64,000 nt of DNA from Sulfuricella sp. T08 (GCF_000971475.1 NZ_DF967535.1:1-64000), one strand, 5' to 3'; numbered from the stretch's first letter, positions 18,335-26,799 are shown. Numbers and translations: made by a program. Notes: generated from the sequence alone by a model not told the origin.

Positions 18335-19273
18335 TTACACCTTCAGCCATTTTCTCAATTTTTCTTTCGCATATTGCGAGGCGGCGTCACCCCAGAGCAT
18401 GAAGGGATTTTCTCTTTTTTCCTTGAGCAGACGTATCTCATTTTCAATATCGGTCTGGCCGAGCCTTTCGGCAAACAGCCGCGTAGCATACTCATACAGT
18501 TCCATGTCCAAGGTGTTGAATTTTTCGATCAGCCGGATTGTGCGAACGGGAATTTCTTTAATGCTCGACCTCTGCTGCGCCACGTTCTTCGGCAGGTAGG
18601 ACTTTATTGGCCAGTCGAACATTTTGCTCATTAGCCCATAAGTTTCGTCAAAGCGCTCCGTGATTCCCACCAGGGCAAAGTTTTGCTGAACATTATGCCT
18701 GGCCCATTCCAGCATCTCCGCTGAACATTCTCCAAATCTGACCGAATCCGGCGACCCAGACAGCCTTCTGGTCTGGCCATTGTCCATTTCGTTGAGATTG
18801 CATTGCGCAACCCAGTCATCCAAGCTCGATCGCATGGCAAGTTCCTGAAGCGGATCGTTGGCGGTACGCCTGACGTAGTGGTAATGCGATATCACCCGCT
18901 CCACGGGGTTGCGCATCAGTGTAACGTATCTGGAGTTTGGTGGCAGCAACTCATGAATACGGTAATCCATGTGGCCATAGATTACCCTCAACATGTCTTT
19001 GCGAGACTGAGAGAGATGCTTGTATTTCTCAATGGATTCCATCGCCGGGTTAATCTTGTGCAACTCGGAATGCTTGTAAATATCCCTGATCATGGAATAT
19101 AGCGTCATTCCACCCGTTTTTGGAATGTGTATGAACACAACAGGATCGGCTGATTTCGAGCTTCCTGATGTTCCTGGCAAGGAATTATTTGCTGCTGGAA
19201 GCATTGTTTCCCGGCCAGGAAAAAGGTCCACATAAAATGCGGCCTGGCTGTTGCCGGCAGTTTTGTTCATCAT
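18335..19273 (-). CDS. Sulfotransferase family protein
   Basis: This 312-residue protein has the PAPS-binding P-loop-like motif VVFIHIPKTGGMTLYSMI (about residues 45-62) and the 3'-phosphate motif LMRNPVERVISHYHYVRR (about 130-147). Both are typical of the carbohydrate/heparan-type sulfotransferases found in bacteria. It would transfer sulfate from PAPS to a sugar or other acceptor. The acceptor is unknown and there is no surface-polysaccharide cluster around it. It stands alone between the anion-export operon and the Spy-like genes, with 135 bases before the next gene. Confidence 0.85.
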   Translation of the reverse strand: MMNKTAGNSQAAFYVDLFPGRETMLPAANNSLPGTSGSSKSADPVVFIHIPKTGGMTLYSMIRDIYKHSELHKINPAMESIEKYKHLSQSRKDMLRVIYGHMDYRIHELLPPNSRYVTLMRNPVERVISHYHYVRRTANDPLQELAMRSSLDDWVAQCNLNEMDNGQTRRLSGSPDSVRFGECSAEMLEWARHNVQQNFALVGITERFDETYGLMSKMFDWPIKSYLPKNVAQQRSSIKEIPVRTIRLIEKFNTLDMELYEYATRLFAERLGQTDIENEIRLLKEKRENPFMLWGDAASQYAKEKLRKWLKV

Positions 19274-19408
19274 GATTATCTCGTGTTTTGAATTTGCGTT
19301 GAATCGGCGGTTGCCCGCAGTTATTTCAGGTCAGAGATCACCGGCAACTCCTGGTGATAGCCGACCATCATCATGTCAAGAACTACCGGTGCGCCCGATA
19401 TAGCCCTG

Positions 19409-19711
19409 TTAGCGCCCTCGCCCCATCCCTCCACCGCCTTCCATGCCACCCCGTCCCTGTCCGCCTCCCTGACCTTTCTTTTGTTCACGCATTTGATTGC
19501 GAGTTTCATCCTTTTCTGCCGAGCTCATGTTCACTGATCGTTTCTGCATTTCGGCGCGAAAAGCATTACGGTCCCCATCATTCATTTCGCTGGGTTTCAG
19601 TTGCGTCAATTCCGTCGTGCCCAGCCCCGAAAAATCCTGCGCCGCAATTGCGCTCAGGCTGATCAGACCAAAAGCCACCGCAGCGGCCTGCATAAATCTT
19701 TTTCTGTACAT
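19409..19711 (-). CDS. Small secreted protein, glycine-rich tail
   Basis: This 100-residue protein starts MYRKRFMQAAAVAFGLISLS and ends its probable signal peptide at AIAAQ. The mature part is short, polar and helical, and finishes in a Gly/Met/Arg-rich tail (GGGQGRGGMEGGGGMGRGR). An AGGAGT ribosome site 9 bases before the ATG supports this start over a longer frame. It follows the Spy-like gene by 58 bases and is probably co-transcribed with it, hinting at a related periplasmic role. I do not recognise the family. Confidence 0.7.
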   Translation of the reverse strand: MYRKRFMQAAAVAFGLISLSAIAAQDFSGLGTTELTQLKPSEMNDGDRNAFRAEMQKRSVNMSSAEKDETRNQMREQKKGQGGGQGRGGMEGGGGMGRGR

Positions 19712-19769
19712 ATCAAGCACTCCTGTTAAAGGTGAGATAAACAACTCCTGTCGAGCAAGCTCGTTACCA

Positions 19770-20246
19770 TTACATCGGCATTTCCTGGTCGAAGTGCCCG
19801 TTGAATACTTTCTTCTGCTCCGGCGTCAAAATGCCATTCAACTGATTCATGGCGGCCGCCACGGTTTCCATGCCGGCCACGCGCTGCTTCATGAACTGGA
19901 TACGCTCGCCGATACGGTCTGGTGCAGATTGAACCGGTTGCACTCTGGACACAGGCTGCATCCGCTCCTGCATCGCAGAGATCATTTCTGTTTTCTGCTG
20001 CTTAATGGTCTTGGCGAATGCCGACCATGCCTCCTCTTGATCGGAACCAATGTTCAGATCCTTTTTCATCGTGGCCAGATGGCTGTCTATCTGAGCAGGA
20101 TTTATCATTTTATTACCGGCCATAGCACATCCTCCACCCGGCCCCATGCCCAAGCCGGTTGCATAGGAGGTAGCCATCATGCCAATGCCGAGGGCAGTAG
20201 CGGTGGCAGCAATTAAGGTCAGGGCGATTTTCTGCGCGCGTTTCAT
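19770..20246 (-). CDS. Spy/CpxP-like periplasmic LTXXQ protein
   Basis: This 158-residue exported protein has a signal peptide (about residues 1-30) and a long-helix mature region ending in LNGILTPEQKKVFNGHF, the LTXXQ motif of the Spy/CpxP family. These are small ATP-independent envelope chaperones or stress sensors, often metal-responsive and controlled by Cpx-type two-component systems. The upstream region carries a block closely matching the promoter region of the EF-hand gene and two-component system at 36.2 kb. Intact length for the family. Confidence 0.85.
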   Translation of the reverse strand: MKRAQKIALTLIAATATALGIGMMATSYATGLGMGPGGGCAMAGNKMINPAQIDSHLATMKKDLNIGSDQEEAWSAFAKTIKQQKTEMISAMQERMQPVSRVQPVQSAPDRIGERIQFMKQRVAGMETVAAAMNQLNGILTPEQKKVFNGHFDQEMPM

Positions 20247-20280
20247 GATCGAGTCCCCATGTAAAATGAATAGTGCTTTT

Positions 20281-20359
20281 CAGCTAAGCGTATTTAACCG
20301 CAGTGGTGTAAATGGGGTATGTCAAAATCGCCATTTTTTGTAACTAATTGTGACAAGGT
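20281..20359 (-). promoter_or_regulatory. Promoter block shared with 36196-36274
   Basis: Aligned without gaps, these 79 bases match the block at 36196-36274 at roughly three quarters or more of positions by eye. The best-conserved parts are the TATTTAACCGC segment nearest the gene and, farther out, TGTAAC and TTGTGACAAGG, with the TGTAAC and GTGACA elements spaced one helical turn apart (11 bases). Such tandem elements are typical of OmpR/CpxR-family binding. The rest of 20247-20442 shows no gene. Confidence 0.65.
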
Positions 20360-20442
20360 GCCAGGGCGTTTCCTGTACCAGAAGATTCGAGTCTGTTTGG
20401 CTCGTGATGTGTTGTTATGAATTCCATTGCATGATGCAGTCT

Positions 20443-21333
20443 CTAGCGAGGCCCGGAGGCCGCCCCAAAAAACTCTCGCATCAGAAAATCTTCCAGTCCC
20501 GCGTTATCTTCGACACGTGCAGACATGATGACAACGCGATTCAGGCGTTGCGAATCCCAATTAAAATCACCTTTGTAATATTTACGAATCAGTTCAATCA
20601 TTCTGCGCACGATTGCGCGCTCTATATCACCATTTGGATCTGCTTCGACTTCGATCAATTCGCGCCGGGAATTGCTAAAGTCTTTAGTCCAGCCACGAAA
20701 CGAAAATTTACCCGTCCGAATGCCCACACTGATAATTTGAAACACCCCATTCGTGCCTTGTGGCTGGAGATTGCGCATGACATTGGCCATCCTGATCTCG
20801 TCGGCCGAGGGCACATGCTCATTCGCTTTTGCTGCTGCATATTCACGTTCGGCAGACGTCTCGGCTGCACGGCGACGCTCTCTGGCCGCATTAATGTAGG
20901 CCGTCAAGTCTGCCGGTGGCGCTAAATTTGGTGCGGGCGCCGGATCTGACTGGGTCTCAGACCTGGCTGCTGCAGTTTCAGTACGCGGTGACACGTCAGA
21001 ACGAGGTTTTATCTTGGGCTTGCTGGCATGCTTGGGCAGAGGTTTGGACTGAACTTGAGGACTTTTACTTGGCACCACTTCAGGCAATTCTACAAAGCTG
21101 GCTTCTATGGGTGCAGACGCTCCCTTTTCTACATTGGGAGAACTCAGGAAATCGCCAAATTTCCAGATGATCGCCAGCCAGAGGATGATCGCCAGTGGCG
21201 CCGGCCACCAGAGCCTGATCTCCCTTGATCGGGAATCGGACACTCTTACACTCACGACCTTGCCACAATTGCCGCATATGGCCTGCCGAATCTCTCGTGG
21301 CCGGTACTCTGGCACGCTTACGACATCACTCAT
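20443..21333 (-). CDS. TonB-like energy transducer partner with N-terminal CxxC knuckle
   Basis: This 296-residue protein has an N-terminal AICGNCGKVVSVRV knuckle, one transmembrane helix (LWWPAPLAIILWLAIIW, about 42-58), a Pro/Lys/Ser-rich linker (about 85-150) and a folded C-terminal domain (about 180-290). The topology is TonB-like, and it lies directly downstream of exbB-exbD with an 8-base overlap. The C-terminal domain, with FSFRGWTKDFSNSRRELIEV and YYKGDFNWDSQRL, is not a canonical TonB fold by eye. I infer it is the periplasm-spanning partner of this ExbBD motor; its outer-membrane client is unknown. Confidence 0.65.
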   Translation of the reverse strand: MSDVVSVPEYRPREIRQAICGNCGKVVSVRVSDSRSREIRLWWPAPLAIILWLAIIWKFGDFLSSPNVEKGASAPIEASFVELPEVVPSKSPQVQSKPLPKHASKPKIKPRSDVSPRTETAAARSETQSDPAPAPNLAPPADLTAYINAARERRRAAETSAEREYAAAKANEHVPSADEIRMANVMRNLQPQGTNGVFQIISVGIRTGKFSFRGWTKDFSNSRRELIEVEADPNGDIERAIVRRMIELIRKYYKGDFNWDSQRLNRVVIMSARVEDNAGLEDFLMREFFGAASGPR

Positions 21334-21733
21334 GTTTTACCGCAATCAAAAAATGCCGGACGCCGGCGACCCGTGCCTGCAACATCGCCTGCACCACGAG
21401 ACCCTGTGGCGTTATGTTATCCGCCGATACGACGACGCTTTGTTGCGAATTGTTCAGCAACGGCTCTAGCGTAGCGGCCAGGGTTTGCAAGGTCACCGGA
21501 GTCCGGTTGACAAAGATTTTGCTATCGCCTGTCAGCGTCATAGTGACGGGTTTATCGGCGTTGAGCTTTTCGGCTTTCCCCTGTGGCAGATTCACTTGCA
21601 GCGAATCGAGGTTCTGCATAGCCAATGAAGACAGCATGAATGTCGCCAGCAGGAAGAACATCACGTCTATCATCGGGATGATTTCGATGCGGCCCTTGCG
21701 ATACGTCCTGGGTTTACGCAGCTTCATGGGCAT
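21326..21733 (-). CDS. exbD: ExbD/TolR-family biopolymer transport protein
   Basis: This protein of about 135 residues has one transmembrane helix with the essential proton-relay Asp in IPMIDVMFFLLATFMLS, followed by the periplasmic ExbD domain (VNLPQGKAEKL ... VVVSADNITPQGLVVQAMLQA). The start is placed at MPMKLRKPRTY, which overlaps exbB by about 20 bases; a longer frame from 21763 is less likely. It works with ExbB as a proton-driven motor energising the TonB-like protein. Confidence 0.92.
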   Translation of the reverse strand: MPMKLRKPRTYRKGRIEIIPMIDVMFFLLATFMLSSLAMQNLDSLQVNLPQGKAEKLNADKPVTMTLTGDSKIFVNRTPVTLQTLAATLEPLLNNSQQSVVVSADNITPQGLVVQAMLQARVAGVRHFLIAVKHE

Positions 21734-22361
21734 CACCCTGTTGGTCAAGTCGGATGTGATCAATCAGGCGTGTGCCAAGGCGTTCCATTTCATCCATCGT
21801 TTGCGATTGCACACGAGAGAAGTAATTGAATCCGAACAAGGCAATCAGCGCGATCAACAAGCCGATTGCCGTTGCAATCAGCGCCTGTGCCACGCCTCCC
21901 GTCACCCCGGTTGGATTAACTATGCCACTGCCGCCGATGATCTTGAAGGCATCCATCATTCCGCCTATGGTTCCCATCAGCCCGAGCAAGGGTGCCGCAG
22001 TGACGATGGTCTCCAACACCCACAACCTGCGTGCAAGGGATGTTTCGATCAACTGGGCTTCATCCGCCGCACGGGATTCAGTCCACCATGCGGGACGGCT
22101 ACGATTGGCGATCACCACCTCGAAAAACCGCCTGAAGTAATGACGTTCATTCAAGCCGTAAAGCTTTTTTTCCAGATCTTCCCAGGCGAAGCCATAAGTC
22201 TCGGCGAGGTTGAGTAATTCAAGTGGAAGACGTGCATAACGCCAATAGATAAATGCCTTCTCAAGCATAATGGCCAAGGCGATGATCGCCAGCAACGACA
22301 ACGGCAGAATGATCATCCCGCCAAGTTTTATTGCGATCCAGGTTTCATGTAGGTCTTGCAT
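21714..22361 (-). CDS. exbB: ExbB/TolQ/MotA-family proton channel
   Basis: This 215-residue protein has three transmembrane helices and the family core ETIVTAAPLLGLMGTIGGMMDAFK followed by GVAQALIATAIGLLIALIAL, which line the proton path. It is the first gene of exbB-exbD-TonB-like. It starts 40 bases after the TetR stop codon on the same strand, so the set may be in one operon with that regulator. TolQ is less likely because no tolA or tolB follows. Confidence 0.92.
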   Translation of the reverse strand: MQDLHETWIAIKLGGMIILPLSLLAIIALAIMLEKAFIYWRYARLPLELLNLAETYGFAWEDLEKKLYGLNERHYFRRFFEVVIANRSRPAWWTESRAADEAQLIETSLARRLWVLETIVTAAPLLGLMGTIGGMMDAFKIIGGSGIVNPTGVTGGVAQALIATAIGLLIALIALFGFNYFSRVQSQTMDEMERLGTRLIDHIRLDQQGDAHEAA

Positions 22362-22401
22362 TATTATCTCCGCATTGGGGGGCTATTCCCCTTGACTTAG
22401 T

Positions 22402-23031
22402 TCAGGCTTGTTTTGCACCGGTTGCACGCACGCTGCCAATGCCGTGGAGAAAAAGTGGAAACACCAGTTTCCCTTCGGCAATCAGTGATTTTCGTGCTTC
22501 TATAATGGAAACCCGCATCACCAGGCCCTGAATGATGCCGGTAAACATGACGGCGGCACCGTGCTCGTCCAAGTCCGGGCGAACCAGGTTCTGCGCCTTG
22601 GCCTGAGCAAGGAGACCGACCACTTTGGCCTCGTAATCCGCCAGGATGCTGCGAATCAGTTCCTTGATCTTGGGATTTTTTTTCAGCAGTTGATCGGTAA
22701 ATACCAGCTTCGGGATCGCAGGCACCTTGTCGACGAAGCCTAGGTGAGCGAAAAATATCTTTTCCAGGGAATCGAGCGGGTCGCTGCCCTGATCTGCCGC
22801 CATATCTACCACGCTCATCAGCCGCCCACGCACCCAGTGAATAACTGCCAGCCAGATCATGTCCTTGCTGGGGAAATGGCGGAAAATCGCACCTTGTGAG
22901 ATGCCTACGGCATTTGCCATATCCTGTGTCGTCACGCCGTCAACCCCCTGTTCGCCGGCAAGTTCCACGGCAGCTCTGATAATTTCCTCCTGCCGCTCTT
23001 CAGCCGATAACCGTTGCCTGTGTTCGCTCAT
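22402..23031 (-). CDS. TetR-family regulator
   Basis: This 209-residue regulator has an N-terminal TetR helix-turn-helix (about residues 15-60): ERQEEIIRAAVELAGEQGVD, then TTQDMANAVGISQGAIFRHF and PSKDMIWLAVIHW. The C-terminal ligand/dimer domain contains VRPDLDEHGAAVMFTGIIQGLVMR. It is closely related, in the DNA-binding helices, to the RND-operon TetR at 51459-52112 and may read a similar operator. It lies just upstream of exbB and downstream of a broken TetR paralogue. Confidence 0.93.
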   Translation of the reverse strand: MSEHRQRLSAEERQEEIIRAAVELAGEQGVDGVTTQDMANAVGISQGAIFRHFPSKDMIWLAVIHWVRGRLMSVVDMAADQGSDPLDSLEKIFFAHLGFVDKVPAIPKLVFTDQLLKKNPKIKELIRSILADYEAKVVGLLAQAKAQNLVRPDLDEHGAAVMFTGIIQGLVMRVSIIEARKSLIAEGKLVFPLFLHGIGSVRATGAKQA

Positions 23032-23072
23032 CTCTTGCTTTCCTTGGTCAGTGTTTCATGTAATTTCAATGT

Positions 23073-23657
23073 TCAGGCACGGATGCCATGAAGGTATTGC
23101 TGCCATACTTTACGCCCCTCGTGCAGCAATGTTTCAGTCGCACCCCAGGTAATTGACCGCATCGCCAGTCCCTGTATCAGATAAACGAACAATTTTGCCG
23201 CAACCGCAGGATCAAAATCGGGCCTGACTATCGCATCCTTTCGTGCCAGATGAAGCAACAGCGCCAGGTTGGCTTCGTAATCTTCCAGCAGTTTACCGAT
23301 ACGGTGGCGCAGCTCCGTACCGCCTTCTGGCATCGCAAGCGCTTCCAGAAGCAACGTTGGAAGTGTAGAGTGTGAAACAAGAAAAGCGACATGAACATGA
23401 AAAATGTCTTCCAGCACCTCCAGCACCGGTTTGTTGCGCAGTGCTGCATATTCGATCTACACCATCAAATTATGCGTAGCCCACTGGAAAATGCCGGCCG
23501 AAAGCATTCCGCAGTTCGGGAATACCCGCCTCACCTCATCCTCGCTGATCCCGCTGTGGAGGGCAAGTGTCTCCGCGCCGAGATGGTTGAGACGTTTTCC
23601 GTTTGCCAGTTCAATGGCGGCAATAATGATTCTTTCCTTGTTTTCGGACTCTCCCAT
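23073..23657 (-). pseudogene. TetR-family regulator interrupted by an in-frame TAG
   Basis: Two frames in the same phase (23457-23657 and 23073-23426) form one TetR-like protein: an N-terminal part with GESENKERIIIAAIELANGK and a C-terminal domain with IVRPDFDPAVAAKLFVYLIQGLAMRS. They are separated only by a single TAG at 23457-23459 (NLMV-stop-IEYAALRNKPVLEVLEDIF). The C-terminal half resembles the intact TetR downstream. The HTH (HSGISEDEVRRVFP) is poor, so decay may already be advanced. A sequencing error cannot be excluded. Confidence 0.7.
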
Positions 23658-23887
23658 GGTTGCGTGCCTCTCTTCGTGGTAGCGTTGCGCTGCATGTCAT
23701 GTAGCAGCATTTGATAATCGGTCAAATCATCGATCAATTTGGAGCCCTGCGTGTGTAACTGATCCACGGATTCGGCGGGGCCATTGATCGTGACGAATAT
23801 CACTTCGACCAGATAGAAATCAAACCCGGTTTCCGCTTTGTCGGTTTTGTGCAAATGGCGGAAACTTGCGACCGTGATTTCGACCAT
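23531..23887 (-). CDS. Uncertain small ORF overlapping the broken TetR
   Basis: A 118-codon frame starts MVEITVASFRHLHKTDKAET and its first ~68 codons have balanced composition (GFDFYLVEVIFVTINGPAES). The remainder runs in a second frame through the TetR pseudogene and looks like shadow. It could be the remnant of a small gene or non-coding. No family recognised. Confidence 0.25.
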   Translation of the reverse strand: MVEITVASFRHLHKTDKAETGFDFYLVEVIFVTINGPAESVDQLHTQGSKLIDDLTDYQMLLHDMQRNATTKRGTQPWESPKTRKESLLPPLNWQTENVSTISARRHLPSTAGSARMR

Positions 23888-23952
23888 TCATATCTGCTTC
23901 TTTTGTTTGTTTAAACTGCGAATGAGCGCGGGCCAAGATGCGCAATGCGTTT

Positions 23953-25242
23953 TTAGAACTCAATGCTCAGCGCGACAGAGCCATAAGCCTGGTTTGTCCC
24001 CTGCTCCTCGAATTCCCGTGAACGGTAAACACGCATCACGGCCAGCTTGACGCCGTTACCATCCACCAGGCCATGAGCGCTGACCCCGATAGCAGCCTGG
24101 GCAACCCATGGTCGGCGAGTAACACTGTGGCTTGATCGAAAGAGGTTGCCGTCGAGTGAAAAATCATGCGCGACGAGTTTTGTTTCCATCGTTCCAAAAA
24201 GGTGAACACCGGGTCGCAGCCTGGCGACCGACAATGGGCCACCGCCTGAGCCGCTGTGGATGGAGGCGGATGGCGGACGATTTTCTGCGCCGGGTCTGAT
24301 CGGATAGGTCCCGAAGTCGTTCGGTAAATTCCAACCGATACGCCCTTCGATCCCCAGGGTAGCGGAGGTTTCGATGTTGCCTAGCCGCAGCCCCAGTGAG
24401 CGTATCGAATCGGCAGAGAAACCCGGCGTGATCGGACCCGCTCCGCGATAATCCTTGAACTTGCGGTCCATGGCCAATTGCAGCGCAGGCTCATTCTTCA
24501 ACTGATGTTGCCAACCAAGAAATCTATTGGCACCGATCGCATCGTGAACCCAATTTTGTGACTGTTCCGCGAGAGACAACGGGCCGATGACGCCCAATGT
24601 GATCTCGCGTGTATCGAGTATTTCCGAGTTGCTTTGTGGTTCATGTTTCCGACGGTTCCACGACATGCCCACGTACAGCAAGCCCGCATAAGGCCGATCG
24701 TCCGGGATCAGATCGGTCCTGGCTGGATCTTTCGGTGTGAACATGGATTGACCAAACTTCACCACCACGTTTTGCGTATGTGCGGAGTTTTCCTCATCGT
24801 ACCAAAAACCAGGGTTCAGAAACTTGATGAGTTCCGCATGCAGTCGCACCGGTGTGGGCAGGCACTCGGTTCGAAGCTTGCCGGCGATGTCGTGCGAAAC
24901 AGCGGTGAATGCCACGCCGTTCGTGTAGTTTTGGTCAGTACCGGTAAAAAGGTCATTCTCCAGTCTTGCGGTCCCCCCGCGGAATCTGACAATTTCATCT
25001 GCCTTGCAATCCTTGATGCTCGAGGTATTTTCATTGGCGGCTTGTGCACTGGTCGGCACGATGTGTAATAACAGCAAGAGTAGCCACGCAGCTTTCCCCT
25101 GCCCATGCCTTGTCGTCAGACGCAGCGTCAGGGGAGGAAACTTGATCCACTGTGGGAATGTAGCAAACACGCCTTTCCCGGATACAGCTTCCGTCATTTC
25201 AACTGAAAACCCGCAATACACTGAATTTATAGAAGTGCCCAT
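23953..25242 (-). CDS. LpxR-family lipid A 3'-O-deacylase (DUF2219)
   Basis: This outer-membrane beta-barrel enzyme removes the 3'-acyloxyacyl group from lipid A. Family hallmarks are LENDLFTGTDQNYTNG near the start of the mature protein (with the catalytic Asn/Asp and Thr positions), DDRPYAGLLYVGMSW, LGVIGPLSLAEQSQNWVHDA with the likely catalytic His, GWQHQLKNEPAL and a C-terminal aromatic strand ending SIEF. The signal peptide is internal to the frame as called (hydrophobic LLLLLLHIVPTSAQA at about 53-68), so translation probably begins later, for example at the ATG at 25197. No strong ribosome site supports either start. Confidence 0.82.
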   Translation of the reverse strand: MGTSINSVYCGFSVEMTEAVSGKGVFATFPQWIKFPPLTLRLTTRHGQGKAAWLLLLLLHIVPTSAQAANENTSSIKDCKADEIVRFRGGTARLENDLFTGTDQNYTNGVAFTAVSHDIAGKLRTECLPTPVRLHAELIKFLNPGFWYDEENSAHTQNVVVKFGQSMFTPKDPARTDLIPDDRPYAGLLYVGMSWNRRKHEPQSNSEILDTREITLGVIGPLSLAEQSQNWVHDAIGANRFLGWQHQLKNEPALQLAMDRKFKDYRGAGPITPGFSADSIRSLGLRLGNIETSATLGIEGRIGWNLPNDFGTYPIRPGAENRPPSASIHSGSGGGPLSVARLRPGVHLFGTMETKLVAHDFSLDGNLFRSSHSVTRRPWVAQAAIGVSAHGLVDGNGVKLAVMRVYRSREFEEQGTNQAYGSVALSIEF

Positions 25243-25257
25243 AATTTTAGTGGGGAG

Positions 25258-25671
25258 CTACTTCGGCCTCCGCAGGTTCAACCTCAGGACCGCCCAACCG
25301 AACCAAGCCATCGCCGCCACCATAGAAATGCCGCCGACTAGTACCAGTGCCGGTGGCAGGCCGAATACCACCTCGGAAAGGATTCCAAGCGGCATCAACA
25401 TGCCTGTCAGGGAAAGCCATGATATCCATTTTGTGGAGATGGCTCCGATGGGAAGCCTCAGCAACAGATAACCCACGACGATGTTGATGAAGGCGAAAAG
25501 GTTACCGTGCACATGCGCCAGGCGCGATTCGAAATGCTTACCCACAGCGTAATCAGCGATCCATGCTTCCTTTCCAGGTGCGAAATCACGCAGATAGATC
25601 AGCACGAACCCATAAGCCATGAAACCGGCCAGGAACAGAAAACCTGCCGCGATATTCTTTTTTCCTTCCAT
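25258..25671 (-). CDS. Four-helix membrane protein of unknown function
   Basis: This 137-residue protein has four transmembrane segments, with conserved-looking polar groups at the start of the second: RLAHVHGNLFAFINIVVGYL. The helix pattern and the AHV...N motif recall styrene-oxide-isomerase-like heme membrane proteins, but this is only a visual impression. It has an ATG start. The neighbours are another small membrane protein upstream and the LpxR gene 15 bases downstream. Confidence 0.7.
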   Translation of the reverse strand: MEGKKNIAAGFLFLAGFMAYGFVLIYLRDFAPGKEAWIADYAVGKHFESRLAHVHGNLFAFINIVVGYLLLRLPIGAISTKWISWLSLTGMLMPLGILSEVVFGLPPALVLVGGISMVAAMAWFGWAVLRLNLRRPK

Positions 25672-25754
25672 AACGTACTCCTTTATTCGGTCAAAAAATC
25701 ATGCCATGCAGTTCACAAGATGACTGCTATCCAGGCGCGAGCATTGCGGCGCTT

Positions 25755-26156
25755 TTATCTGCGCAGCACCCCCCGGCCAGCCACCGCCGCGATCGTCACC
25801 CACACCAGCGTTCGCAGGCTCATGGCGATCACCGTGCGCAACTCGTAGGCGCCGCCGAAAACCACGTGTAAGCCGAAAGCCGCGAACGTGAGTGCTGTCG
25901 CCGTGGCGATGGCGATGGCGAGCCACATTGCCCAGCGCTGCTGTAGCCACAGACCGGTACCGGCAATGATATAGGCGAAGCCTGCCAGAAAATTAAACCA
26001 GAGCACGAATGGCACGTAGTTGCCGGCCGCAATGCGTGCAGCTTCGTCGCCGAACAAAATCGTGCCGCCTTCCTTGATGGTCAGCAGACCGAACCCGATT
26101 GCAACCAGGGAAATCGCCCAGACACGGATGCCGCGCTGTTGTTTGGGTGTAGCCAT
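25755..26156 (-). CDS. Small membrane protein of unknown function
   Basis: This 133-residue protein has four predicted transmembrane helices (about 10-27, 46-68, 73-96 and 108-128) and a short basic N-terminus. The second helix has FVLWFNFLAGFAYIIAGTGL. It lies between the HTH-less TetR-like gene and the other four-helix protein, all on the minus strand. No family recognised; coding status is supported by hydrophobic periodicity and context. Confidence 0.7.
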   Translation of the reverse strand: MATPKQQRGIRVWAISLVAIGFGLLTIKEGGTILFGDEAARIAAGNYVPFVLWFNFLAGFAYIIAGTGLWLQQRWAMWLAIAIATATALTFAAFGLHVVFGGAYELRTVIAMSLRTLVWVTIAAVAGRGVLRR

Positions 26157-26211
26157 GATGAACTTTCCTTTTCTATTGGTGTTTTGACGAAAAAATCCTC
26201 TTAGCCTGATG

Positions 26212-26799
26212 TCATTTCGACAGAGAGACTACCCCTGCCCGGTATAAAGCAAAAACCTCGACTGCCTCACGCAACAGTCGCTCTCGCTGGCGCAAATCGG
26301 CATTCATTCTGAGTGCCAGGCTCTGGATAATACCGACGAAGAAACTCGCCGCAGTGTGCGGTTCAATATCGGCCCTGATGAGTCCCTGGTGCTTTGCCTG
26401 ATCAATTATTCGGCAAAGGCGTAATTCGTAATTGTTAATTACCACCTGAATACGCCGACGAATACGGCCATCGCCGCCATGCGATAACCACCCTAGAAGG
26501 CGCTTGGGAATGTCGGGATGCCGTGCGATGAACGAAATCTGAAAATAGAAGGCGCGCTCCAGTTCATGGAGCGGATTTTGATCTTGCCTCGCTGTGCGCT
26601 TCAAGAGACGCAGCAAGCTCCCCCGCGCTCGTGAAATGAAGCGGTCCTGAGCACCATGGCTTTCCAGGTTTGACTCAAGCAGCGCTGTCTCTGTCGCATC
26701 GACGAGGTTTTCCCGATCGGCAAACAAATAATGGCGCGTAGTTTTTAGCCATTGTTCCAAATACGCCTGCTCAAACATATCCGTATTACCTGTATTCAT
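26212..26799 (-). CDS. TetR-like protein without a recognisable DNA-binding domain
   Basis: The C-terminal half of this 195-residue protein resembles TetR ligand domains: VVINNYELRLCRIIDQAKHQ, then GLIRADIEPHTAASFFVGII and QSLALRMN, much like the two TetR proteins at 22-23 kb. The first 60 residues, where the helix-turn-helix should be, have no TetR HTH pattern. It could be a decayed regulator, a regulator with a diverged reader head, or a co-regulator dimerising with TetR paralogues. A remnant of the same C-terminus exists at 35142-35207. It follows the cytochrome c' gene by 63 bases. Confidence 0.65.
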   Translation of the reverse strand: MNTGNTDMFEQAYLEQWLKTTRHYLFADRENLVDATETALLESNLESHGAQDRFISRARGSLLRLLKRTARQDQNPLHELERAFYFQISFIARHPDIPKRLLGWLSHGGDGRIRRRIQVVINNYELRLCRIIDQAKHQGLIRADIEPHTAASFFVGIIQSLALRMNADLRQRERLLREAVEVFALYRAGVVSLSK

